Positions 38,502-48,309 of a stretch of 64,000 nt of DNA are shown in pieces; positions within the stretch are counted from its first letter, which is position 1; the number at the start of each line of letters is the position of its first letter. Under the pieces are notes generated by a model. That model ran no database searches. It was not told the origin of the DNA and worked only from the letters and a program-made list of their open reading frames with translations. The position numbers and the translations under genes are program-made. Origin of the DNA: Planctomycetota bacterium (GTDB lineage: Bacteria > Planctomycetota > Planctomycetia > Pirellulales > Pirellulaceae); the NCBI GenBank assembly GCA_014238905.1, contig JABAAE010000009.1, positions 62,001-126,000 of the forward strand, in the 5' to 3' direction.

Positions 38502-40301
38502 ATGCCCGTTTTGCTTCAAATTCGAGATGCACACAAACGTTTCGGTGACCAGGTCCTCTTGGACGGCGCCGAAGCGGCGATCACCAGCAATGTCAAGATT
38601 GGCTTCGTCGGCCGAAACGGCGCTGGGAAATCCACGTTATTGAGGGCATTGCTCGGAGAAGAGGAACTGGAGGGGGGTGAAATTGTTCGCCATCCTTCCC
38701 TGAGGATTGGCTATTTACGGCAGCATGATCCATTTCAAAAGGGCGAATCAGCACTCGATTTTTTGATGAGAGACAGCCAGCAACCCGACTGGAAATGTGG
38801 GGAGGTTGCTGGTCGATTCGAGTTAAAAGGGGACTACCTTCTCGGTCCAGTGAGCAAGCTGTCGGGCGGCTGGCAAACCCGCGTTAAACTTTCAGCTCTA
38901 CTCTTACATGATCCAAACTTGCTGTTACTTGATGAGCCTACAAACTTCCTTGACTTGCGAACCCAGATTCTTCTTCAGCACTTTTTGAAAAACTTTCGCC
39001 AAGCAGCACTGATTGTATCCCATGACCGAGGATTTCTTCGGGAAACGTGTGACCATACGCTGGACTTGTCTCGAGGCAGGCTCACCCTTTTTACTGGCAA
39101 GATAGACGAATTCCTTGTGCATCAGCAGGAACGCCGGCAACACGATCAGCGAGTTAACGAAACCGTTCTGCAAAAGCAAAAACAGTTGCAAAAGTTTATT
39201 GACAAAAACCGGGCTAACGCAGCAACCGCAAGCCAAGCTCGATCCAAAACCAAACAACTCGAACGATTATCGTTGTTGGATGTCGAGCAAAGCGATGCGA
39301 CGGCCCATATTTGCGCCCCAATCGTAGAACCTCGTCACGGTCCTGCCGTCCGTACTTTTGACTTGGAAATAGGCTACCCCAACCACTCAGTGGCAACTAA
39401 CGTCAGCCTCGAAGTCGAGCACACTGATCGCGTTGCTATTGTCGGTGACAACGGCCAGGGCAAGACGACGCTTCTCCGTTGCCTGGTAGATTCTCTTGCG
39501 CCGTTAGATGGGGAAATAAAGTGGGGCCATGGTTGTAAAATAGGGGTCTACGCTCAACATGTTTATTCCAGCATACCGGAAGACCAAACGGTTTTGGAAT
39601 ATCTTGAATACCAGTCTCTACCCACAACCACACATCAAGATCGCATGGCAATCGCCGGAGCATTGCTTTTCCGGGAAGCTCATGTCAAAAAGAAAATCAA
39701 GGTTCTTTCAGGCGGTGAACGCGCCCGACTCTGTTTGGCTGGATTACTACTTGGAGATTACAACATTCTTGTGCTGGATGAACCGGGCAATCATCTCGAT
39801 GTTGAAACGGTCGAAGCGCTTTCGCAAGCATTGATCAACTACAAGGGAACAGTCATCTTCACCAGCCATGATCGATATTTTATGAAAAGAGTGGCGACGA
39901 GCGTTGTCGAAGTTCGCGACGGGCGAGTTCGTAATTATGGCAGAGAGTATGAGGCATACCTGTACGCAGTCAACAAGGAAGTTGAAGATGGTGAACGTCA
40001 GCGAAACGCCGAAAATAAGACAAAAAATCAGCCCAACAACCAAAAAGGAACCTCATCTTCAAGCCCAAATGCCAAATCGCTCGACAAACGCGAAGAAAGG
40101 AAAATTCGGCGCGAGTTATTAAATCTGGAGAAAAAAGTACGGGAAATAGCAAAAGAAAAAGACCTGCTAAACACACGACTTGTTTCAACAACTGACGTTG
40201 ACCAAGCCTTGAAACTGCATGGTCAATTTGAACGTGCTACGGCTGATTTGGAAGCAGCCGAGGGCCGCTGGCTCGAACTACAGGAAAAGCTGGGCCTCTA
40301 A
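38502..40301 (+). CDS. ABC-F family ATPase (two ABC domains, YheS/Uup-like)
   Basis: 599 aa soluble protein with two fused ABC ATPase domains and no membrane segments. First domain: Walker A GRNGAGKST, signature LSGGW, Walker B LLLLDEPTNFLD, SHDRGFL. The linker region (RVNETVLQKQKQLQKFIDKNRANAATASQARSKTKQLERL) is the ABC-F tRNA-interaction motif type seen in YheS. Second domain: GDNGQGKTT, LSGGERARLCLAGLLL, LVLDEPGNHLD and SHDRYFM. The C terminus is a charged coiled coil as in Uup. ABC-F proteins act on ribosomes to relieve stalling. ATG 38502 matches the family start (VLLQIRDAHKRFGDQ); the frame is open to 38397. The second Walker B carries DEPGN rather than DEPTN. Confidence 0.94.
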   Translation: MPVLLQIRDAHKRFGDQVLLDGAEAAITSNVKIGFVGRNGAGKSTLLRALLGEEELEGGEIVRHPSLRIGYLRQHDPFQKGESALDFLMRDSQQPDWKCGEVAGRFELKGDYLLGPVSKLSGGWQTRVKLSALLLHDPNLLLLDEPTNFLDLRTQILLQHFLKNFRQAALIVSHDRGFLRETCDHTLDLSRGRLTLFTGKIDEFLVHQQERRQHDQRVNETVLQKQKQLQKFIDKNRANAATASQARSKTKQLERLSLLDVEQSDATAHICAPIVEPRHGPAVRTFDLEIGYPNHSVATNVSLEVEHTDRVAIVGDNGQGKTTLLRCLVDSLAPLDGEIKWGHGCKIGVYAQHVYSSIPEDQTVLEYLEYQSLPTTTHQDRMAIAGALLFREAHVKKKIKVLSGGERARLCLAGLLLGDYNILVLDEPGNHLDVETVEALSQALINYKGTVIFTSHDRYFMKRVATSVVEVRDGRVRNYGREYEAYLYAVNKEVEDGERQRNAENKTKNQPNNQKGTSSSSPNAKSLDKREERKIRRELLNLEKKVREIAKEKDLLNTRLVSTTDVDQALKLHGQFERATADLEAAEGRWLELQEKLGL

Positions 40302-40327
40302 AACGGCAAAAAAATACTGAATCGCTC

Positions 40328-40349
40328 TTGGGCAACATTCCCAGCCCAA
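40328..40349. terminator. Possible bidirectional terminator hairpin
   Basis: TTGGGC at 40328-40333 and GCCCAA at 40344-40349 form a perfect 6-bp stem with a 10-base loop, 27 bases after the ABC-F stop, in the convergent gap before the DUF1501 stop at 40599. There is no strong T-run, so termination is uncertain. Confidence 0.25.
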
Positions 40350-40598
40350 ATTTGAACGCCATTTGAAAGGACACCGAACACGATCGAACTTGGGGTCGAT
40401 TTAGCGTCCTGAAAACTAAAATTTTCATTTTCGACCATCAAGTTTTACCCAAGTACAAATCCCCCTTCCAAGCGGTGATTTGAATAATAAATTCTGGGAA
40501 TCTCCGGCTTCCGAAGACTTCCCAATCAACACCTTCAGTTGGGCCACGAACTGGCGGGCTGTCACCATCTTGGCAGGGCAGGGGACGGCCTTTTACGA

Positions 40599-42113
40599 CT
40601 AGGCAACGATATCCCTAACCACATGTCCATGTACATCCGTCAAGCGGAAGTCTCGCCCTTGATAACGATAAGTCAATTGCTTGTGATCGATACCTAAAAG
40701 ATGCAGGATCGTCGCATTCAGGTCATGGATGTGCATTGTACCAGGCGTCCATTTTTCCTTGGATGGCTGTGGTTCCAGAGGCTCGCCATTGTTGTCGGCG
40801 ATGTTGTATCCGTAATCATCGGTGTTTCCATAGGTAATCCCGGGTTTCACGCCACCTCCGGCCATCCAGACGGAAAAACACCGGGGATGATGGTCTCTTC
40901 CGTAATTTGCAGTCGTCAGATTTCCCTGGCAATAGGCCGTCCTCCCAAATTCGCCTCCCCAAACCACCAATGTCTCATCGAGCATTCCTCGCTGCTTTAG
41001 ATCTTTGATTAATCCGGCGCACGCTTGGTCAATATCCTTACATTGTGATTCATGCTCTCGCGGCAGATTGCCGTGCGCATCCCAACCACGATGAAATATC
41101 TGGATATTTCGGACACCACGTTCCGCCAGTCGACGGGCATTCAAACAACAGGCTGCAAACGTTCCGGGCTGCTTTGCCGCGTCTCCGTAAAGATCAAAGG
41201 TTTCCTTGGATTCGTCAGCCAGATCCATTAACTCTGGCACCGACGCCTGCATCCGAAATGCCATTTCATGCTGTTTGATCCTTGCTAGAATTTCCGGATC
41301 GGAAAATGCTTCATACTGCCGATGATTCAATGCGCTCAAAGCATCAAGTTGTTTCCGACGATCTTGCCGATTGACCCCCTTGGGGTTACTTAAGTAAAGA
41401 ACCGGATCACCTTGGCTTCGCATCAAGATTCCTTGATGCTGTGCTGGCATAAAACCGGTTCCCCAAAGCCTATTAAAAAGGCTCTGTTCGGCAAAATTAG
41501 TCTTAGCATGCATGACAATATAGCTGGGAAGATTCTCATTCATACTTCCCAATCCGTAACTCAACCATGCACCCAGACTCGGTCGCCCTGGAATCTGACT
41601 GCCAGTCTGGATATAGGTAATGGCAGGGTCATGGTTGATAGCTTCAGTAAAAGTACTCTTCACAACACACAACTCCTTGGCAACCGTGGCAGTGTGAGGA
41701 AGCAATTCACTGGCCCATAAACCCTGATCGTTGTTGTCATACTTGGTAAATTTGTACTTGGAAGGGCAAAGCGGCAAGCCGTTTTTTTGTTTGGCAGTCA
41801 TGCCCGTAACACGCTGACCATCGCGAATTTCTTTTGGCAACTGCTTATTAAAAAGATCCTTCAGTTTGGGTTTGTAATCCCACAGATCCAAATGGCTGGG
41901 TCCACCACTCATAAAAAGGTAAATCACCCTCTTTGCCTTGCCACGACGCAACCCAGTAGACGGCCTCGACGAGGCCTGTCCCTTTACAAGTGCAGGGTCC
42001 AACAGGTTGGCCATGGCAGCGGTGCCCAGACCAAGTGCCGATTTGCCAAACAATTGGCGGCGAGTCATCATCAACTCGTAGTCTCTAGCTGGAGAGTTTT
42101 CGCAATTCTGCAT
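40599..42113 (-). CDS. DUF1501 protein, Tat signal
   Basis: 504 aa. After a polar 14-residue lead the Tat-type signal reads [23 protein letters not shown]. Hallmarks: [109 protein letters not shown] and [24 protein letters not shown]. It closely resembles the DUF1501 at 29648 in motif order and length. It is 65 bases downstream of the PSD1 gene on the same strand, forming an operon. Start at 42113 or at the internal ATGs just before TRRQ; both leave the signal intact. Confidence 0.93.
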   Translation of the reverse strand: MQNCENSPARDYELMMTRRQLFGKSALGLGTAAMANLLDPALVKGQASSRPSTGLRRGKAKRVIYLFMSGGPSHLDLWDYKPKLKDLFNKQLPKEIRDGQRVTGMTAKQKNGLPLCPSKYKFTKYDNNDQGLWASELLPHTATVAKELCVVKSTFTEAINHDPAITYIQTGSQIPGRPSLGAWLSYGLGSMNENLPSYIVMHAKTNFAEQSLFNRLWGTGFMPAQHQGILMRSQGDPVLYLSNPKGVNRQDRRKQLDALSALNHRQYEAFSDPEILARIKQHEMAFRMQASVPELMDLADESKETFDLYGDAAKQPGTFAACCLNARRLAERGVRNIQIFHRGWDAHGNLPREHESQCKDIDQACAGLIKDLKQRGMLDETLVVWGGEFGRTAYCQGNLTTANYGRDHHPRCFSVWMAGGGVKPGITYGNTDDYGYNIADNNGEPLEPQPSKEKWTPGTMHIHDLNATILHLLGIDHKQLTYRYQGRDFRLTDVHGHVVRDIVA

Positions 42114-42178
42114 GATCGACTTTCAATGTTGTATGGGTCGCGAAGACCACGGAAAAAAAATCTCGGGTTCGATTTCAG

Positions 42179-44650
42179 TCAATACATCAAAATCGCGGCG
42201 TCACTGGCAAGCACGGTCACCACGACTTGAGTCCATGCTGCGACCTCCACCGGCTTGAGATCCTCTCGCGATTTGGCCTGGCCAACAGCCAGTAAATCCT
42301 GAGCGGATTTCACGTCGTTTTTGAATCGTTGTTTCATCTCAGCCAGTAATTGCAAACAGGTGCTCTTTTCCTGAGTCGCTGGAGGACGACTGACCAACAT
42401 TTCATACAGCCAACCCAAGCGGTCTTCGTCACTCGATCGCTCTTCGATTAATCGTTCTGCCATCTTCCTTGACAATTCGACGCGTTGAGTTTCATTCAGC
42501 AAACCCAGGGACTGAAGCGAAGTATTCGTTCGAGACCGACGAACACAACTGGTCTCCCGGCTCGGTGCGTCAAAGAGCGTCATCATCGGATGCGGACTGG
42601 TTCTTTTCCAATAGACATAAATACTGCGACGATACAATTTGGGACCATTGTCGACAACGTAATTCTTGGTATTGCTGCCCGGGTGTGCCAAGGCTTTCCA
42701 CATGCCCGAAGGCTGATAAGGCTTGATGCCTTCACCACCTTTTCCAACCATCATTAGGCCACTACCCCATAGCGCAATATCCCGCAGGACTTCTGCATCA
42801 AGACGGAAGCTCGGCCCACGAGCAAAAAGCCGGTTTTCTGGATCATCGATTTCCGCCTGCCAAGACGAAGACTGACGAAAGGCTCGGCTCATTACAATTA
42901 GTTTGAGGATCTTCTTCAGGTTCCAGCCATTTTCCCGAAATTCCACCGCTAACCAATCCAGTAGCTCGGGATGGGTAGGCTGCTCCCCCTGCAAACCAAA
43001 ATCTTCTGGAGTTCGCACCAGGCCGTAGCCGAAAACCCGTTGCCAAACCCGGTTGATGAGCACACGGCTGGTGAGGGGATTTTTTTGATCAAGCAACCAC
43101 ATTGACAAACCCAATCGGTTTTTCGCCACGCCGCTGGGAAATGGATTGGCAATCGAAATCACCCCAGGTTGCAAGGGATTACCAATGGGCAGATTATATT
43201 CACCTCGAGTCAGAACTCTTGTTTCACGAGGCTTGGAAAGCTCTTTGGCGACCAATGAAGTTGTATAGCCCTTTTCCAGTTCCGCGACAGATCGCAAAAG
43301 ATTTTCTGCTTGAGCCACTAAAACCGAATCCTTAAATACATTTACTGGTTCTGCAATTAGCTCCAGTTTCTTGCGACGGGTAGCCTTTTTCCATTTTGCC
43401 TGTTCCTCGGCTGCTACAACGTCCGCTGCGTCCAACACAGCTTCCGCTTTTCCCAGAATCTCCCGCAACCCTTGCTGATGCTCTTCCCAACGTCTCCATC
43501 CATCTAAATCGCTGGGTGCCATAATCGTTGGGCCATATTTATAGGCGTTTCCATCCATGGAAGGCTCAGCGGTATTGTTAAAGAAGGCCATCAAACGATA
43601 GTACTCGGTTTGCGGGATCGGATCATACTTGTGAGTGTGGCATCTCGCGCATGTTAAAGACATTCCAAGAAAAACCGTTCCAAGATTTTCGGTCCGGTCA
43701 AAGTTGTTCTTAGCCTGGAATTCTGCCGGAATGGCTCCCCCCTCGGCCGTGGAAGGATTCATCCTGACAAAGCCTGTGGCAACGAGTTGCTCCAAAGTAG
43801 GATCAGGCAGCAGGTCCCCGGCAAGCTGCCACGTAATGAACTTGTCAAATGCAAGATTTTCGTTGAATGATTTGATAACCCAATCGCGGTAGGGGTAGAT
43901 TCCCCGGCGATTATCCAGGTGCAACCCGTGCGTGTCACCGTACCGGACTGCGTCCAACCAGTAACGGGCCTGATGCTCCCCATATCGCTGGTTAGCCAAC
44001 AACTGGTCCACCAATTTCTCATAGGCATTTTCAGATTGGTCACTGAGAAAACTCCGAAGCAAAACCGGCTCGGGTGGCAACCCGGTCAGCGTCAGAGAGA
44101 CTCTGCGAGCCAAATCCGTTGCGCTGGCCGAGGCCTGTTGCTTGAAACCACGGGGAACGAGCTGATCCAGGAGAAATGCATCGATAACAGCTGGCCCCGA
44201 CGCATCGGGATTGGACTTGGGGCGACTCTTCTGCGGCGCAACGTAGGCCCAATGCCGACTATACTTTCCTCCCTGCTGTATCCACTGTTCGAGGATTTCT
44301 TTTTCATGATCGGTCAATTGCTTCCTGACATCCTTGGGGGGCATCGAATCTTCCGCTGAATGGATGCGGTTGAGCAACTCGCTTTCACCTGGATTTTCGG
44401 GATCAACAGCGCGGTATCCTCCAAGGTCCTTGGACGCTTCTGCGAATGAATCCAATCTCAACACGGTATCTTCATTGGCATCCGGCCCATGACAAACAAA
44501 ACACTTATTAGACAGAATCGGCAAAACCTGCTTGGCAAAATCAACTGTCTTGTCATTGGCAAAAACTCCGCTCAATGCTGTCAACAGGATAAAAACGAAT
44601 CCGGAATCAACCACGGTGGTGGATGGAACAAAACAGGTGCGGTGTTTCAT
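42179..44650 (-). CDS. PSD1 protein: planctomycete cytochrome c domain, DUF1549 and DUF1553
   Basis: 823 aa, the shortest PSD1 here. ATG 44650 opens on a signal peptide (KHRTCFVPSTTVVDSGFVFILLTALSGVFA); the frame is open to 44722. The cytochrome c-like domain has C50-C53-H54 in LPILSNKCFVCHGPDA and MPPKD. DUF1549 shows LARRVSLTLTGLPPEP, QRYGEHQARYWLDAVRYGDTHGLHLD and the second heme-like motif CARCHTHKYDPIPQTEYYR. DUF1553 shows SRVLINRVWQRVFGYGLV, FGLQGEQPTHPELLDWLAVEF and YRRSIYVYWKRTSPHP. It lacks the large insert seen in the PSD1 at 26700. Operon with the DUF1501 downstream, divergent from another PSD1 gene. Confidence 0.93.
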   Translation of the reverse strand: MKHRTCFVPSTTVVDSGFVFILLTALSGVFANDKTVDFAKQVLPILSNKCFVCHGPDANEDTVLRLDSFAEASKDLGGYRAVDPENPGESELLNRIHSAEDSMPPKDVRKQLTDHEKEILEQWIQQGGKYSRHWAYVAPQKSRPKSNPDASGPAVIDAFLLDQLVPRGFKQQASASATDLARRVSLTLTGLPPEPVLLRSFLSDQSENAYEKLVDQLLANQRYGEHQARYWLDAVRYGDTHGLHLDNRRGIYPYRDWVIKSFNENLAFDKFITWQLAGDLLPDPTLEQLVATGFVRMNPSTAEGGAIPAEFQAKNNFDRTENLGTVFLGMSLTCARCHTHKYDPIPQTEYYRLMAFFNNTAEPSMDGNAYKYGPTIMAPSDLDGWRRWEEHQQGLREILGKAEAVLDAADVVAAEEQAKWKKATRRKKLELIAEPVNVFKDSVLVAQAENLLRSVAELEKGYTTSLVAKELSKPRETRVLTRGEYNLPIGNPLQPGVISIANPFPSGVAKNRLGLSMWLLDQKNPLTSRVLINRVWQRVFGYGLVRTPEDFGLQGEQPTHPELLDWLAVEFRENGWNLKKILKLIVMSRAFRQSSSWQAEIDDPENRLFARGPSFRLDAEVLRDIALWGSGLMMVGKGGEGIKPYQPSGMWKALAHPGSNTKNYVVDNGPKLYRRSIYVYWKRTSPHPMMTLFDAPSRETSCVRRSRTNTSLQSLGLLNETQRVELSRKMAERLIEERSSDEDRLGWLYEMLVSRPPATQEKSTCLQLLAEMKQRFKNDVKSAQDLLAVGQAKSREDLKPVEVAAWTQVVVTVLASDAAILMY

Positions 44651-45316
44651 CGATCTAATCAAAACCATCAGGAATGAACAAACAAGTTGTGATATTATGA
44701 CCGGCAACCCTAAGGATCGCAATTATCTCCAGCTTGATATTTACTGGAAGCCTGAAGTGTTTCAAAAAAAGAGGGACGAGTTTTGCGTTGTTTCAGGATT
44801 CAGGCGAATGGATTAAGGGGTGAGAAAGAAATAAGTTGGATCGAGAACGCCCCACTGAGAATGATCTTGTTTCCTCCCCGTTCAGACGGATTTCACCAAC
44901 CCAAAGCAAAATAGAGTGTTGCTTTGAAAATTAATTGGAATTCATTTCCAACAACAAAAAAGATTCTTGCCTTCTTTGGGATGACATTTATCTTGGCAAC
45001 CTAATCATGAGCCACTGGTGCTCTTTTTGAAGATCTTCCCAGGGCATTCTTTGAGATTCCAAGCAACCAACGATCAATAATCGTACCACCGCAAGCCAAC
45101 GGGGTTGTGATATCGTGTGGAGGGCAGAATACCGTTGAAGCTGCAAAAATCGCCCGCGGACAATGAAAAATGGCCATAAGACGGCAGTATCCTCTAAACA
45201 AATAGTCAAGATCGACCTCCAAACCCATCCAAAAAACGGAATCGACTTTCGGTGTGGCATCATTTTGGTTTAGGATATTGCTAAGGCGAGCACCAACCTC
45301 CATTCCTGCCTTCAAG
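44651..45316. other. Divergent control region between two PSD1-DUF1501 operons
   Basis: About 665 bases between divergent starts. An open frame on the minus strand (45001-45498) overlaps the plus-strand PSD1 start and reads like a shadow, with no recognisable family. Promoters for both operons should be here. No RNA gene seen. Confidence 0.4.
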
Positions 45317-48280
45317 ATGTCCATTCGCAATCCGTCGCAATTGGTACCTGCTGTTATCAACCGTTGCCTGGTTTTTCTCTTGGCGATAGCGGCGCTCAAC
45401 CAACCTATACTAATGCCCAAAATCCTAAGGGCTGGCGAGGGATCGTTTTCAGACAACACTCCGCAAGTTCCCGTTTTTGAACGGGATGTACGGCCCATCC
45501 TGAAAGCCCACTGCTTTCATTGCCACGGAGAAGCTGGAGTGACCGAATCACAACTTGATTTGCGTTTGGCGAAATGGCTCATCAAGGGCGGAGAATCGGG
45601 ACAAGCTATCATACCGGGCAATTCTGGTTTGTCGCTGCTGGTGCAAAAGGTTACCGATAAAGAAATGCCCCCCGATGGAAAGTCGATTTCCAGTGAAGAA
45701 TTGTCCATCATCAAAAAGTGGATAGACCTCGGCGCCAAAACAGCGCGACCCGAGCCTGATTCGATCGACGATAGCCTGATTACTGATGAGGAAAAATCTT
45801 TCTGGTCGTTTCAAGTAGTCAACACCCCCGAGCTACCAGCAGTCCAATCAGTGAAATCGATCGAGAACGGGTTGGACCGATTTATTTTGGCCCAACTTGA
45901 ATCACGGAATTTGACTTTTTCCCCACCCGCTGACCGACATGTTCTTATACGACGGCTTTATTTTGATCTGATCGGTTTACCCCCCGAACCGGGTGAAGTA
46001 GAAGCTTTTTTGAATGATCCATCAGCCAATGCCTACACCTCTCTGATCGATCGCTTACTTGCATCACCTCGGTACGGTGAACGTTGGGGCAGACATTGGC
46101 TCGATGTTGCAGGATACGCCGATTCGGAAGGATTTACTGACAAAGACCCAGAAAGAGAATTTGCTTTTTTTTATCGCGATTACGTAATTGACATTTTCAA
46201 TCAGGGCATAGCCTATGACCAATTCGTCATCGAGCAGTTGGCTGGTGATGAGTTAATCCAAGGTCCGCTGCTGCCACTTTCTGCCGGTAAAAAAAGACTC
46301 CTGAAAGCCACCGGTTTTTTAAGAATGGCGGCTGACGGGACGGCCAGCAGTGGAGCCGATCGAGATCTTGCAACCAACGAGAACATTGCCGATACAATTC
46401 AAATCGTATCGACGGCACTGACAGGACTAACCGTTGGCTGCGCTCGTTGCCACAACCATCGTTATGATCCGATACGCCAGGAAGACTACTACCGATTACG
46501 GGCTATTTTCGAACCAGCTCTCGACTGGAAAAAGTGGCGGACGCCTAAACAGCGCCAGATTTCTCTTTATAGCGATCATGACAGAAAACAACGGGCGGAG
46601 ATTGAGCTAAAAGCCAAGGCAGTTGATGACCATCGAATCGAACGTCAAAAGGCCCATATACAGCGCACGTTGTTTGAAGAACTTCTGGTAGCTCCCGACA
46701 ACAAACGGGATGCGCTTCAAGATGCTTTTCAAACCTCTTCAAATAATCGGACAGCGGCGCAAAAAGCCCTGCTGGAGGAATATCCCAATATTCAAAACAT
46801 TTCCAATGGTTCTTTGTACCTCTATGCAGAACAACGCAATCGCCGAGCAAAGAAAATTGAATCAAAAGCTGACACAATAGAACAGGCCTACCTGAACGAG
46901 GTGGCCAGCGAACACCTAAAAAAAATCGAACCCAGTCGGCTAAGCGAGGTCATGGCCGCACTTGAGCAAACACCGGCAAAACGAAACGCTAAGCAAAAGG
47001 AATTGGAAACCGAGTTTCCCGGCGTTTTTGTGACCCCAACCACACTCAGTATTTATAGCGCCCAAGGGGCAAAAGAGATCACCAAGTACCGCCAGGCAGC
47101 GGCCGAGTGTCGAAAGCAGAATGCAAAAGACGAACTGGCCAATCTAACCAACAAAGCGGCCGAAATCAGAAGTTCCGCACCGAGAGAGTATTTTGTTCGA
47201 GCTTTGACCGAACCCTCCAATCACGCTCCGACTACATTTCTTTTCAAAAGGGGGAATCATCAGAGCCCCGCACAAGAAGTCCCTCCCGGCGATCTTCAAA
47301 TCCTGAGCGATGTTTCGGAAATCAACATTTCATCCAATGACCAATCGATTCCGACCACTGGCCGGCGGATGGCCTATGCCAAGCAATTGACCACTGGAAA
47401 ACATCCACTGTTGGCCCGGGTGTTTGTCAACAGGGTTTGGGCACATCATTTCGGAATTGGATTGGTCGATACCCCTGGCGACTTCGGAATGCTGGGCTCC
47501 CGCCCCAGCCATCCCAAATTACTGGACTGGCTGGCTACCGAATTTGTCGAATCAGGTTGGAATATCAAAGGTTTGCATCGAATGATTTTGACTTCGCGGA
47601 CTTTCCAGCAAACCTCGGCCCGAACCGATTCACTTGACCAAATTGACCCTGCAAACCGTCTGTTAGCCAGAATGTCACTTCGCCGACTCGAATCAGAAGT
47701 TATCCGCGATTCGGTACTTCAGGTCAGCGGACAATTAGTAAATAGACTGGGTGGGTCACCCGTTCCCGTTAAGGAAGATGGAGTTGGACAAATTGTGCTC
47801 GGAAAACAGAAACTTGATGGAGAGCGAAAACCTCAGTCCGGGAACAATCTCGGTGCCGATGCTGAAAGGCGCAGCGTCTATATTCAGGTTCGCCGGTCAC
47901 GCCCACTTGGGATATTGGAGTCATTTGATATCGCTACCAACGCCCCTAACTGCAATATGCGGATCGCCTCCAACGTTGCACCACAGTCGCTGATGCTCAT
48001 GAACAGTGAATTCATGGTGGGCTATTCTAAAAAATTGGCTTCGCGAATTGAGCAAGAGACCTCTGATCGGCAGTTACAATTCCAACTAGCGACCCGACTT
48101 TGTTACGGTCGAACGGCACAAAAAGAGACGCTGGAATGGCTGTTGGGATTGGCCGACACCCAATCCAGACGGTTCCGAGAGAGCAACCCAAAATGGACCG
48201 AACAAAAAATCCAAACCGAAACACTCGCAAATGTTTGCCACGCTTTAATGAGTGCAAACGAATTCATCTACGTCGATTGA
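45317..48280 (+). CDS. PSD1 protein with helical insert: cytochrome c domain, DUF1549 and DUF1553
   Basis: 987 aa. ATG 45317 precedes a signal peptide (AVINRCLVFLLAIAALNQPILM); the frame is open to 45254. The cytochrome c-like domain has FERDVRPILKAHCFHCHG (C66-C69-H70) and EMPPDGK. DUF1549 shows LIRRLYFDLIGLPPEPGEVEAF, RYGERWGRHWLDVAGYADSEG and CARCHNHRYDPIRQEDYYRLRAIFEP. About residues 430-640 form a Lys/Gln/Ala-rich helical insert not seen in the other two. DUF1553 shows RVFVNRVWAHHFGIGLVDTPGDFG and HPKLLDWLATEF. It starts a two-gene operon with DUF1501, 29 bases downstream. Confidence 0.93.
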   Translation: MSIRNPSQLVPAVINRCLVFLLAIAALNQPILMPKILRAGEGSFSDNTPQVPVFERDVRPILKAHCFHCHGEAGVTESQLDLRLAKWLIKGGESGQAIIPGNSGLSLLVQKVTDKEMPPDGKSISSEELSIIKKWIDLGAKTARPEPDSIDDSLITDEEKSFWSFQVVNTPELPAVQSVKSIENGLDRFILAQLESRNLTFSPPADRHVLIRRLYFDLIGLPPEPGEVEAFLNDPSANAYTSLIDRLLASPRYGERWGRHWLDVAGYADSEGFTDKDPEREFAFFYRDYVIDIFNQGIAYDQFVIEQLAGDELIQGPLLPLSAGKKRLLKATGFLRMAADGTASSGADRDLATNENIADTIQIVSTALTGLTVGCARCHNHRYDPIRQEDYYRLRAIFEPALDWKKWRTPKQRQISLYSDHDRKQRAEIELKAKAVDDHRIERQKAHIQRTLFEELLVAPDNKRDALQDAFQTSSNNRTAAQKALLEEYPNIQNISNGSLYLYAEQRNRRAKKIESKADTIEQAYLNEVASEHLKKIEPSRLSEVMAALEQTPAKRNAKQKELETEFPGVFVTPTTLSIYSAQGAKEITKYRQAAAECRKQNAKDELANLTNKAAEIRSSAPREYFVRALTEPSNHAPTTFLFKRGNHQSPAQEVPPGDLQILSDVSEINISSNDQSIPTTGRRMAYAKQLTTGKHPLLARVFVNRVWAHHFGIGLVDTPGDFGMLGSRPSHPKLLDWLATEFVESGWNIKGLHRMILTSRTFQQTSARTDSLDQIDPANRLLARMSLRRLESEVIRDSVLQVSGQLVNRLGGSPVPVKEDGVGQIVLGKQKLDGERKPQSGNNLGADAERRSVYIQVRRSRPLGILESFDIATNAPNCNMRIASNVAPQSLMLMNSEFMVGYSKKLASRIEQETSDRQLQFQLATRLCYGRTAQKETLEWLLGLADTQSRRFRESNPKWTEQKIQTETLANVCHALMSANEFIYVD

Positions 48281-48309
48281 CTTTTCCAGGATTTGCCGAC
48301 AAGAAACTG

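Noticed and set aside
45001..45498. Minus-strand open frame of 165 codons in the divergent PSD1 control region
   Set aside because: Overlaps the start of a certain PSD1 gene and has no recognisable family or start signal.
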